Position numbers and translations under genes: made by a program. A stretch of DNA of 64,000 bases, taken from Marivirga salinae. GTDB taxonomy: Bacteria; Bacteroidota; Bacteroidia; Cytophagales; Cyclobacteriaceae. Shown here in pieces: positions 47,001 through 54,090 of this stretch; positions within the stretch are counted from its first letter, which is position 1; each line of letters opens with the position of its first letter. The notes beneath the pieces were generated by a model that was not told where the DNA came from, did not search any database, and saw only the letters and a list, made by a program, of their open reading frames with translations. The stretch spans positions 3,038,001 through 3,102,000 of the forward strand of contig NZ_CP129971.1 of the NCBI RefSeq assembly GCF_030503855.1, read 5' to 3'.

Positions 47001-48228
47001 AAGCATCACAGCCGAGCAGATTAATAATGGCTCTACTGATAATGGAGGCATCGCTACCCTAGCACTCGATCAAACTACTTTCACCGCAGCTGATTTGGGT
47101 GAGCAAACGGTGACTTTAACCGTAACTGATGCCAGTGGTAATGAAGCGACTTGTACCGCTGTAGTCACTGTAGAGGGAAGCGAAGATACGGTTAATCCAA
47201 TTGCTGTCTGTCAACCCATTACCATCCAATTAGACAATGCAGGAAATGTCAGCATTACTGCCGAGCAAATTGATAATGGCTCTACCGATAATGTGGCCAT
47301 AGCTTCACTTAGCATTGACATCACTAGCTTTGATTGCAGTCAAGTGGGAGAAAATAATGTGACCTTAACAGTTACCGATACCAATGGAAATACAGCCAGC
47401 TGTGTAGCTGTAGTGACGGTAGAGGATGCGCTTGCACCGACAGTTATAACACAGGATATTAGTGTGGCCTTAGATGAAAACGGACAGGCTAACATCACGG
47501 CTGCGGACATAGATAATGGCAGTACCGACAATTGCGGTATAGCTACACGCAGCCTAGACATCACCACTTTCGATAATCCGACAACGGAAAGCAGTACCGT
47601 TACGCTTACTGTAGTGGATTTAAATGGAAACAGCGCATCGGCCACAGCCGTAGTGAGCTTCCAGAAACTACCACAACAGATAATCTTTGAGGCACTAGCT
47701 GATAAAAAAGTAGGCGATGAGCCTGTGGTGCTAATCGCTACCGGCGGAGACTCTGGTTTACCAGTGACCTTCTCTTTAGCAACCCAACCTGCAACAGGAG
47801 TGGCTACTTTGGTGAATAATGAGGTGGTATTGGAAGGCCCTGGTTTAGTAACCATCACAGCAAGCCAGGCAGGCAATACAATCTTCGAAGCTGCGGCAGT
47901 TGTCAGTCAATCTTTTACAATTGCAGGGGGCGCACTTTTCTTACCCGAGCTTTTTAGTCCTAATAATGACGGCATCAACGACCACTTTATTTTACGCGGT
48001 GGCGAAGGCATAGAAAGTCTAGTCTTCCAAATATTCGATAAGGAAGGAAACTTGGTTTTTGAGACCAATAGCATTACAGATTTGTCTCAGAATGGATGGG
48101 ACGGCACAAGTAGTGGTAAGGCCTTGTCGCTGGGTGTTTACCTCTGGGTACTAAAAGGAAGCCTAAAAAGTGGGGGTCCTTTATTGATTAATGGTAAAAA
48201 TACAGGCATTGTGATGCTTGTTAGATAA
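41026..48228 (+). CDS. Giant multidomain surface adhesin with type IX secretion C-terminal domain
   Basis: 2400 residues. Signal peptide about 1-28. Order: right-handed beta-helix module (30-427, with repeated SPxLTNCTFSQNTA units); choice-of-anchor D beta-sandwich (430-545); LamG/concanavalin-like module (546-775, ALNFDGTDDYV); anchor D (780-895); second beta-helix (898-1328); anchor D (1330-1448); two SprB-type repeats (1450-1610, ending YSVTVTDALG); anchor D (1612-1727); four near-identical 80-residue HYR-like repeats plus two diverged ones (1735-2218); an Ig-like unit (2220-2303); and a gliding-motility/type-B sorting domain (2306-2400, FSPNNDGINDHF). The last domain sends the protein through the type IX system to the cell surface. 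The likely role is adhesion or gliding on surfaces. The PorP/SprF gene follows 38 bp on, the usual pairing. Confidence 0.9.
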   Translation: MKEQLKKKLYYIAFSLLLMGLAIGQVQATDFYVKTGVTSGAGTSFASAFGTFQEALDVATVGDKIYIAAGTYKPSVGVDLDATGTIEAREVTFQIPDGVEVYGGFEGTETGAISQAILDARDFTTHTSILSGDIGAPSDNTDNAYHVVYTRNVTVTTVVDGFTIMAGNANGTSNGGFLNSNGAGWLNQGDGFGNSSTPTLRNIVFFQNTADFGGGMYNYGFLGTSSPILTNCTFSQNTAIRSGAGIYNYGYRGTSSPILTNCNFSQNNAIRYGGGMYNYGGGSGGDSSPVLTNCTFSQNTADFNGGGMFNNGTDGANGNSTPQIVNSIFWGNKTNGNSTSWINDVATPTVSYSLIEEATLPTGTTDGGNNVFNQDPLFVDAANEDLKLQDCSPAINTGNNADIPTGITTDLAGKARTLDVTVDMGAYENPQSEINLQSNNTSIVSGDTSPSNTDGTDFGGIPYGDKTVTYTIQNTGSLALSINGIISNNAKFVVSSVPSTVPASGTATFDITYKSTTAVTDVATITVTNSDCDEGVYTFAVQGSGVQNALNFDGTDDYVNIPYNASLDITGALTLEAWVKTNNTADFNNILIKGNYGYGFTIDNNAQLGYWSSNTNYFDNCPKFGSIPSGTWTHVAVVVVENTSTTFYINGVEVGQAISAGETTINSGGTDPLVIGRQGSLSTNYFGGSMDEVRIWNTARTCSEIKANMNNELTGEESGLVAYYNFNKGTAGGDNTGLITLNDGVSSNNGTLNSFALSGTASNWVVGSTAVTSDTPSLTSEINIQSNSLDILSGDTSPSNTDGTDFGATLTNKVVTYTIENTGSADLIVSSIGISGTHPADFAVGGITFPATIAPAASTTFTLTFTPGDLGLRTSTVTVNNSDCDEGAYTFNVQAVAATAQAYVRTAANGGSDSNTGADFSNAFATLQQALGVSAAGTKIYVAAGTYIPTQQYDFSTGATISGIPRAVSFKIPDGVEVYGGFAGTETGTIDQAVLDARDFTTNTTILSGDLNGDDNVTGTFPSFMYGNYAENAYHVVYTKNVSAATIIDGVTITAGNANGGSQNIYAGGWYNDGSGTGNSSNPTLRNIIFSRNTSSFFGGGMYNSGVAGESSPTLTNCSFSQNTSLFGGGLLNNGDDGISSPTITNCIFSQNTALSKGGGIYLIGDNLGNGFGSSAARIINSVFEKNTSHIGYNDGIVNKEPHFINCTFTEATIAAVSIFDWNSGQTPIKFKNCIFWNNTAMKEGAGGTATLAVTNSIIEDVTYAGTGTINQDPLFVDAANGDLTLQDCSPAINAGKNADIPAGITTDLAGNARTLDVMVDMGAYENPQSEINLQGNNTSIVSGDTSPSTADDTAIGNVAVGDSKVITYTIENTGSKALAVSEINITGTQSSEFVVGGITLPLSIAANSSASFTLTFTAAASGVRSALVTVVSDDCDEASYTFEVQAYPIPSIAMNATDVICIGDGTATANAGSGTYDFLWSNSFAETDVTSSTATNLGPGEYSVTVTDALGFSVQATVLVENGPTVPVVDVDQLSNVTCPGASDGSIIVSAGGGGTAPYTYTWSDIGSSGATNSPVTRNNLSTGSYSVTITDALGCQSVKEFTIATVPAEINLLGNSTSIVSGASSPSTADDTDFGNVELAATKDVTYTIENTGSKALEVASITITGTHASQFVAAGITLPLSIAANSSATFTLSFTAGNLGASSALVTLASDDCDEASYTFAVQGTGLDTTLPTAICQAVTVQLDVDGNTSITAEQIDDGSTDNGGIATLALDQTTFTAADLGEQTVTLTVTDASGNEATCTAVVTVEDIIAPTAICQAITVQLDADGNATITAEQINNGSTDNLGIPTLALDQTTFTAADLGEQTVTLTVTDASGNQATCTAVVTVEDIIAPTTICQAITVQLDADGNATITAEQINNGSTDNVGIATLALDQTTFTAADLGEQTVTLTVTDASGNEATCTAVVTVEDIIAPTAICQAITVQLDADGNASITAEQINNGSTDNGGIATLALDQTTFTAADLGEQTVTLTVTDASGNEATCTAVVTVEGSEDTVNPIAVCQPITIQLDNAGNVSITAEQIDNGSTDNVAIASLSIDITSFDCSQVGENNVTLTVTDTNGNTASCVAVVTVEDALAPTVITQDISVALDENGQANITAADIDNGSTDNCGIATRSLDITTFDNPTTESSTVTLTVVDLNGNSASATAVVSFQKLPQQIIFEALADKKVGDEPVVLIATGGDSGLPVTFSLATQPATGVATLVNNEVVLEGPGLVTITASQAGNTIFEAAAVVSQSFTIAGGALFLPELFSPNNDGINDHFILRGGEGIESLVFQIFDKEGNLVFETNSITDLSQNGWDGTSSGKALSLGVYLWVLKGSLKSGGPLLINGKNTGIVMLVR
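42187..42375 (+). repeat. Direct repeat within the adhesin gene, copy A (copy B at 44881-45069)
   Basis: About 190 bp starting TTGCAAGACTGCTCACCAGC recur at 44881 with roughly a dozen differences, including an identical run of about 48 bases. The offset is 2694 bp, exactly 898 codons, so recombination between them would remove the LamG plus second beta-helix block in frame. Confidence 0.8.
46229..47188 (+). repeat. Four tandem 240-bp repeats in the adhesin gene
   Basis: Unit boundaries at about 46229, 46469, 46709 and 46949. The period is exactly 240 bp (80 codons); most bases are identical between units, and differences cluster at a few codons (for instance GGIATLAL, LGIPTLAL, VGIATLAL). 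Two further units (to about 47660) are clearly related only at protein level. Confidence 0.9.
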
Positions 48229-48266
48229 ATGATCGTTTTGAGTTAAAAAAAAATAAAACAAAAGAT

Positions 48267-49736
48267 ATGCTGTATTCAAGGAAATCCTATTTCTACACAC
48301 TGCTGGTAGTCATTATTTCTGCTTTCAAGCTACACGCACAGGAGCCTAACTTTTCCATGTATCGCTATACACCCTTCTTTACCAATCCGGGAAGCTTAGG
48401 TGTGGAGCAAGATCCAGGAATAATGTTGAACTATAGAAATCAAAGCCTTGCATTGGGCCAGCGTTTTCAGACCTCAGCAGTATCAGGCTATTATCCATTT
48501 TATATAGGCAATCACCATTTGGTAGTCTCAGCCAATGTGCTCAATGAGCAATTAGCAAGTTTTATTAAAATGAATGGTGGGATGTTGGGGCTTGCCTACA
48601 GTGTGGCAGTAACAAGTAATTCTGAGTTAAGCTTTGGCTTTCAAGGCGGTTACTTCCAAAAAAGAATTGGTTCAGACTTTAGTACCGATGATCAGTATGT
48701 AAATGGTGGCTATGATCCGAATGCAGTGAGTGGGGATGAGGTGATGTATCAGGCCATGGGCTACGCGACCATGAGTACAGGTTTTTATTACCTGATAAAA
48801 GATGTAGATGGTAGCGATAAAGCTTTTATAGGAGGGTCACTTTTTAACCTAAATAGCCCTAATGTATCCTTTTTTGAAACAGGAGAAGATAAAATGCCAC
48901 TGAGTTTAAAGGCAACGATAGGGTATAAGGTGTTCCAGAGCAATAAAATAGCAGTTACTCCTACTATGCGCTGGATAAACTGGCAAGGAAATAACATGAT
49001 GAACATCGGGTCTCAATTTGGATATGATTTATCCAATAAACGGGAAAGCTCCAAAAGAATAGAATTGGGTTTGTGGTATAATACTAATAATTTAGGGGTA
49101 TTTTCACTTGCCTATGAGCAAGAAAACCTAACAGTAGCGCTCAGCTATGACCTAGCTTTGAGCAGCACCTTGAGCAGCACCCAAAATGGCATTTTTGAAC
49201 TGGCAATTGGTATGAACATAGAGCGGAGTAGCGCCAATAATTCAGGGAGAAACAATTATGCAAGAAAAAATAAGAGACGGCAGAAGAGTTACAAGAAGCT
49301 TAACCTCTTCCAAAAAAATAGTAAGAAGAAAACCCATAAACAGGATGACAATACTATAGCTCAGGAAGAAATAGACCAGCCCGCAGTGCCAGGAAAGAAA
49401 ATAGTGTCAGAAATAGTTTACTTTGCCAAAGACTCTATTGGGCTCAGTGTGGAAGCAAGGAATATTTTAGATGGCGTAGTAGCTACCATGAAAGCTGATA
49501 AAAGCCTCAGAATAAAGTTGGTAGGCTATGCCGATAACGGAGCGCTTGCTACTTTGGATACTAGCTTGCCTGTACTAAGGGCTGAGCAAGTGCGTGCCTA
49601 CCTTGTAAGTAGAGGTGTGGAAGCGAAAAGCGTTAGGGTGGAAAGAGTAGTGCAAAACCAACTATTGGATGATTCGGAAACAGCGCAGGACAGCGAAGGA
49701 AACAGTAGGGTGGAGATCAAGACAGTAGAAAAGTAG
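48267..49736 (+). CDS. PorP/SprF-family type IX secretion membrane protein with OmpA-like C-terminus
   Basis: 489 residues. Signal peptide (to about 25, LHAQ). A PorP/SprF beta-barrel domain (about 27-315) begins FSMYRYTPFFTNPGSLG and contains SAVSGYYPFYIGNHHLVVSA-like strands. A basic, low-complexity linker (about 320-365, RKNKRRQKSYKKLN) follows. The C-terminal part (about 380-488) resembles an OmpA/peptidoglycan-binding domain: VYFAKDSIGLSVEARNILD, LVGYADNGA and LRAEQVRAYLVSRGV are in the right order. SprF-like partners help individual adhesins through the type IX machine; the added OmpA-like part is not usual and may anchor the barrel to peptidoglycan. Located 38 bp after the adhesin and before a strong terminator, so the two form an operon. 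Confidence 0.85.
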   Translation: MLYSRKSYFYTLLVVIISAFKLHAQEPNFSMYRYTPFFTNPGSLGVEQDPGIMLNYRNQSLALGQRFQTSAVSGYYPFYIGNHHLVVSANVLNEQLASFIKMNGGMLGLAYSVAVTSNSELSFGFQGGYFQKRIGSDFSTDDQYVNGGYDPNAVSGDEVMYQAMGYATMSTGFYYLIKDVDGSDKAFIGGSLFNLNSPNVSFFETGEDKMPLSLKATIGYKVFQSNKIAVTPTMRWINWQGNNMMNIGSQFGYDLSNKRESSKRIELGLWYNTNNLGVFSLAYEQENLTVALSYDLALSSTLSSTQNGIFELAIGMNIERSSANNSGRNNYARKNKRRQKSYKKLNLFQKNSKKKTHKQDDNTIAQEEIDQPAVPGKKIVSEIVYFAKDSIGLSVEARNILDGVVATMKADKSLRIKLVGYADNGALATLDTSLPVLRAEQVRAYLVSRGVEAKSVRVERVVQNQLLDDSETAQDSEGNSRVEIKTVEK

Positions 49737-49761
49737 CAACTTAGGTGTAGGCATTTTAATA

Positions 49762-49801
49762 AATGGTTGAGTAGCTAATGTAGCTACTCAACCATTTTTT
49801 T
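49762..49801 (+). terminator. Strong terminator of the adhesin-PorP operon
   Basis: Fifteen-base arms AATGGTTGAGTAGCT (49762-49776) and AGCTACTCAACCATT (49782-49796) are perfect complements with a five-base loop, followed by a T-run. Confidence 0.93.
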
Positions 49802-50178
49802 GTTTACAGTATAAATGAAAATTAATTCAAGAAATTCATAACGCTATTTGACAAACTTTCTTTCTTTAGGTTTACAATACCCTTAGATGAAAGGTAAATA
49901 CGCAGAACCGAAATTCTTGGTGTCCAGAGCCATCAGTATAAATATTTATCATCAGGTAACTTTGTTAGTAATCCAAGATCGTTCTGAATTACTTGATATT
50001 TTGTAACATGTAGACTGGTTTCCGCATTCCAAATATTTCCAAGACCGTGAATGGAAGTATCTATCGCTTGAAACAAATTGGTTGGATAAAATTCTTCCTT
50101 CACCGGCTTTCGTTCTGATTATTCAAAAGGTTTTTGAATAAAAATTAATATGAGTACATTAAAATCTTTTTAGAATAT
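49802..50178 (-). other. 377-bp gap with a possible 56-codon gene fragment (49933-50103)
   Basis: On the minus strand, from a GTG at 50101-50103 to a TGA at 49933-49935, a 56-residue peptide reads KEEFYPTNLFQAIDTSI then continues with protein-like composition (HGLGNIWNAETSLH). It has no recognised family, no good start codon and no partner. It may be the remnant of a gene or chance. The rest of the gap shows nothing. Confidence 0.25.
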
Positions 50179-50928
50179 TTAAAGTCCTTTTAAGACCCCC
50201 ATATCCAAAGCTTTTTTATAAGCAGCTAAAGAATTATTGACCTGCAATTTCTTAATAATATTCTTTCTGTGTTTATCTACAGTTCCTTTACTGATAAAAA
50301 GTTGATCGGCAATTTGCTTGCTTAAGAATCCCTTAGAAAGCAGTATTAGCACCTCAATTTCGCGCTTAGTGAGTGTTGATCTAAATTCTGGCAAATCACC
50401 AATTAATGCAATTAAATTTGCTGCATTTTCACCATATACTTGGTATTTGAAGCCTGTAAAACTCACTAAATCAGTTACGTCAATCAATTGGCCTAAGGTA
50501 TAGCTAACCTGACCCAATGAATCTTTCGCTAACACGTAGGTGTTTTTTATGATTGTTCTATTATTTGGCGTTCTATATATGCAGCTAAATTTATCTCCTA
50601 ATGACTGCAACTTATCTCTTTCTATAATCGCACTGTTCATTGCTTTATTACCAAAATCGACAATATTGCTAAAATCCTGAGAATTAATATTTTCATAAAT
50701 AGTAATTAATGAGTTTTTGACCCTTTCATCTATGCCGAACATCTGCCCAATATTACTTGTAAGAAATTCTACATCCGCTTTTTGGCAATCCACTATATAA
50801 ATGGCTTCATTGGGAAAATGGGCATAACTTTTGATCAACTGGTCCTCATTTATTTGTTGGTTCGATTCGCCATATTGTTGCTTCCTGAGTAGGTCTACTA
50901 TCTTATTTTCAAATGATTTGGATTCCAT
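50179..50928 (-). CDS. LuxR-family transcriptional regulator with PAS-like sensor
   Basis: 249 residues. The N-terminal 165 residues have a PAS-like layout (YIVDCQKADVEFLTSNIG and a second part FSCIYRTPNNRTIIKNTYVL, quoted in short as CIYRTPN). The C-terminal LuxR helix-turn-helix (about 186-245) is clear: LTKREIEVLILLSKG, SKQIADQLFISKGTVDKHRK. No receiver domain, so it likely senses a small molecule or partner directly. It is 11 bp downstream of the hydrolase gene in the same direction, so probably cotranscribed. The two together could sense and remove a common metabolite; that is speculative. Confidence 0.85.
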   Translation of the reverse strand: MESKSFENKIVDLLRKQQYGESNQQINEDQLIKSYAHFPNEAIYIVDCQKADVEFLTSNIGQMFGIDERVKNSLITIYENINSQDFSNIVDFGNKAMNSAIIERDKLQSLGDKFSCIYRTPNNRTIIKNTYVLAKDSLGQVSYTLGQLIDVTDLVSFTGFKYQVYGENAANLIALIGDLPEFRSTLTKREIEVLILLSKGFLSKQIADQLFISKGTVDKHRKNIIKKLQVNNSLAAYKKALDMGVLKGL

Positions 50929-50939
50929 CGCCCTATTGC

Positions 50940-51779
50940 TTACTTGAGTACAAATTCCTTTAACGACTTCATATAATAGCTGTTATTCTCAAAAAATGGT
51001 AGATGACTTGATTCAGGAACAATAGAAATTTGTGCATGTGGTAACTTCTCCATCCACTCCAAGTTGATGGCTTTATTCAAATAGTCATTTGCTCCTGAAA
51101 TACACAGAATATTTGCCATGATATTTGGCAAGTGAGACACCACCTCCCAATCAGTAAACACTCCTTGAATACTAAAAATATCGGGCCCAATAAAATGACT
51201 TTGTAAAGTAACTTTACTGGATTCTCCTAAGGTTATCAACAATGGCTGAGGTAATTCTGACAATCGACACAAATGCTGTGGAATCCATTCTGACATAACA
51301 ATTTCACCAATACCTGCTAAATCACCTTGCTCTTTGGCTTGCAGGTAGTTATTTTGAACTGTCTGAGGAAAACTTTCAAACCGATCTTGAATACCTCTTT
51401 TAAGAAATGCTGCTGAAGGGAAAGTATTGGATAAGATTACTTTTCCATCGTAATTAGGATGCTTTGCCAAAAATTCAAACACGATAGATCCACCAAATGA
51501 TTGACCAAATAAAATTGGACTAGAAAGATGGTATTCCTCCAGTAATTGTGAAAGTTCCAAACCATAATGGACGATAGAATCTGGTAAGAAACCAGGATCA
51601 TGATTAGGATATCCTGCAGGTTCGAATAACCAAGTTTGGAATCCTAGTTCCGCTAAATCTTTAGCTAATGGTTCCAAGTAATGATAGCTTAAACCTGGCC
51701 CTCCAGGAAGCATAATTATGACTTGATCGCCATTTCCGTATTTTTGAACAGCATGCATTTCCTCTTTTTTATCAGACAT
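50940..51779 (-). CDS. Alpha/beta hydrolase (proline iminopeptidase-like)
   Basis: 279 residues, no signal peptide. The oxyanion-hole motif LPGGPGLSYHY (about 25-35, the HGGPG equivalent) and nucleophile elbow GQSFGGS (about 91-97) mark the prolyl-aminopeptidase-like S33 branch. The catalytic Asp is probably in SGANDYLN and the His in SSHLPFFE near the C-terminus. Members cleave N-terminal proline peptides, lactones or esters. It is cotranscribed with the LuxR-type regulator. Identity as hydrolase is firm, substrate open. Confidence 0.85.
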   Translation of the reverse strand: MSDKKEEMHAVQKYGNGDQVIIMLPGGPGLSYHYLEPLAKDLAELGFQTWLFEPAGYPNHDPGFLPDSIVHYGLELSQLLEEYHLSSPILFGQSFGGSIVFEFLAKHPNYDGKVILSNTFPSAAFLKRGIQDRFESFPQTVQNNYLQAKEQGDLAGIGEIVMSEWIPQHLCRLSELPQPLLITLGESSKVTLQSHFIGPDIFSIQGVFTDWEVVSHLPNIMANILCISGANDYLNKAINLEWMEKLPHAQISIVPESSHLPFFENNSYYMKSLKEFVLK

Positions 51780-52249
51780 ATAGATTTAGGGTTTTCGTAT
51801 CAATAACAATCATACAACAAAATACCTATAAACAGCATTCTTTGGTCGAAAAATATAACTACACCTGTTTACAATATCATTTTAAGAACCCTATCATAAA
51901 ATCCTATCAGCTTTCTTGAAATCCTTAACTTGATAGAATGAAGTCACCATCAAAGCCAACTTGGTCAGAATACTACCGCGAAGCAAAATAAGCACCTACA
52001 GAAAGCACTAAACCATAACCATAAATGGATATTTTTATCAATAGATTTTATACTATGTTTAGTATATAAAAAAGCATAAAAAATTACGCCATCCTTGATT
52101 CACTTACACATTTTAAGCATTCTTCTATTTTCTTTTCATAATAGATTAATGAAATAATAGCAAAAGGTAAATCATCAAGCTTAACAAAGACGATGCTGAA
52201 AATCTTAAATATTGTAAGTAATTAATACCACTAGATATGATAAACCTGA
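51780..52249. other. 470-bp gap upstream of the hydrolase and the decayed gene pair
   Basis: No gene recognised. It should hold the minus-strand promoter for 51779. A short inverted repeat, TATACT-atgttt-AGTATA, lies at 52049-52066. No triple-box module is present, in contrast to the other DUF1624-bearing region. Confidence 0.4.
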
Positions 52250-52568
52250 TTTACAAAACAAAAATCCTATCATTCTTTAGTGTAACAAAATATCCACCTT
52301 CTTTATCCTATTTGTTGATCACATTAGGCCTAGCCATGTTGTTTTTATATGCATTTGAAAATACGAAAAATAAGCTGACCAACTGCTTTTTGGTTTTTGG
52401 AAGAGTTCCGCTTTTCTATTATTTCTTGCACATGCTCGTAATTCACGTTTTTGCTATCATTGGCATTTAGTTTGGATAGGAATCGTGCTGCTACCGTATC
52501 CATTATCTAAACGATACATGCTGTATAAAGCGAATAACACAGACAAATGGTGGTTGAGTTATTTGTAA
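52250..52568 (+). pseudogene. DUF1624 gene fragment (C-terminal half with internal deletion)
   Basis: Reads SVTKYPPSLSYLLITLGLAM, NCFLVFGRVPLFYYFLHMLV and IHVFAIIGI, then a stop; past the stop another frame resumes with WIGIVLLPYP and MLYKANNTDKWWLSYL, quoted as NNTDKWWLSYL. Each piece matches the intact gene at 35690-36943 (SVTKYPPS versus KVTKYPPS; NKEKWWLSYL at the end). About 85-90 bp corresponding to the loop before the last helix are missing at about 52468, and everything before the last third of the protein is absent. A truncated relic. Confidence 0.85.
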
Positions 52569-52602
52569 TTTGAATAACAATCTTAATCGAGAAAGTATTA
52601 TA

Positions 52603-53775
52603 CATGAAGCCTTTGGTTATACTCTTATTTACAACTCTTTTAACAATTTCCTGTAACTCCCCTGCTACAGAAAAGGAAGCCGCAATAACTGCAACAAGGC
52701 AAATGGGAGAATTTGAAAAAATTGATGCCCTTTAGCATATTTGGCCTACAACCAACCATAAAGAAGACGAAGAAGAAGTTGAAAAAGTGACATTGAAAAT
52801 TATTGACGCACTCATCAGCGACCTAAAAATAGTCATAAATTGTGCGGATCAGTAGGTATTGCAACAAGCAAAAGCTAAATTAAACACTACATATCCTGAC
52901 ATGGATAATCTTATCTTTCGGGTCATTCCTTCCATTGAAATATGGACAAGAGATATGGCCCCTGTCTTCGTGGAAACCAGTAATGGAAAGCTTGCCATAG
53001 CAGATTTCAACTTCGATTCTTGGGGCTATGCTGATACCTTAGATACCGACACCAAAACCGAAGAAATTTATGATGAAATGGAAGCAGAATATCAACGAAT
53101 ATTAGGTGTAAAAAAGGTAATTTGGCTCAAAGATGGACTACTGGAAGTCAGCCATACTTTCCTGGGACTTCTTGCTGTTAATGATAGCACAAGTGATTAT
53201 ACGGTGGTGACTACCAACGGCCATACAGATGAGTTCTCACGTTTTGTAAATGATTCCACTATTCTATTGGCCAATTTTGACATCGCTGAATTAAGCGAAC
53301 CCATTGCGCAGGAAAATCACCAACGCTTAGAGGCAAACTTTGAAATACTCTTGAACAGTAAAGATCAGGATGGTAAGCCCTTTACGATAATTCGCTTGCC
53401 TTTACCCTCTACCCTTCTCAACACCTTGGCTTCTGGAGATTATGTGTATGAATACATTAAAACACTTGTCTATAAAGATGGGAGTAAATTTCCTCAGGGC
53501 GATACGGTTTCAGTTGTAATACCAGCCAGTTATCTAATTTTATTATTACTAATAAAGTCATTATCGGTCAGAAGTACTGGCGAGCAGGGATGCCTAATAA
53601 AATTAAGGCGCAAGATGAAGAAGCAAAGCGGATACTGTCAGCAGTATTCCCCAATAGAAAAGTAGTAATGTTGGATGCCCCAGCTGTCAATTTAGGTGGT
53701 GGCGGATTGCACTGCATCAGTATGCATCAGCCTAAGTTGGAATTGAATCGAAAAGTTGTTTACTGTTGCCAATAA
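52603..53775 (+). pseudogene. aguA: Agmatine deiminase/peptidyl-arginine deiminase-family lipoprotein gene with two stops and a frameshift
   Basis: It starts with a lipoprotein signal (LLTISC). EFEKIDAL is followed by TAG at about 52733, where the family has Trp; then IWPTTNHKEDEEEVEK runs to a second TAG near 52854. The frame continues with EIWTRDMAPVFVE, GHTDEFSRFV (His and Asp of the active site). Near 53535 one base is missing, and the frame shifts to one giving VIIGQKYWRAGMPNK and GGGGLHCISMHQP, which holds the nucleophile Cys. So all catalytic parts exist but in three pieces. Agmatine deiminases release ammonia from agmatine; the lipoprotein form would act in the envelope. Enough lesions are present to rule out sequencing error. 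Confidence 0.9.
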
Positions 53776-53836
53776 TAAGTCTATTCAAGGCAAAACACTA
53801 ATAAAAGTCAAATCCATATACTGGATTGACTAAAAA

Positions 53837-53871
53837 AAAAGCCCGCTTGAAATAAATTCAAGCGGGCTTTT
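53837..53871. terminator. Strong bidirectional terminator
   Basis: Arms AAAAGCCCGCTTGAA (53837-53851) and TTCAAGCGGGCTTTT (53857-53871) are perfect complements with a five-base loop; an A-run before and T-run after serve both strands. It separates the deiminase relic from tRNA-Thr. Confidence 0.93.
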
Positions 53872-53883
53872 GTAGTGTAAGTG

Positions 53884-53956
<73 letters not shown>

Positions 53957-54090
53957 TTAAAGAAATTTTAGAACGGATTCTAATCGCTTTTTTCAGTTTT
54001 TAACCTTTTGTTATCCCTGAATGCGGATGCAAATATAAAGGCTGTTTTTATTAATCCAAACCCATTTTCAGAAAAATATTAAAGAATTTT

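Noticed and set aside
46229..47188. Regular 240-bp repeats as a possible CRISPR-like array
   Set aside because: The repeats are coding, in frame, with no unique spacers, and lie inside one long gene.
53590..53775. A separate small gene overlapping the end of the deiminase relic
   Set aside because: It is the frameshifted C-terminal part of the deiminase, with the catalytic GGGGLHC motif.
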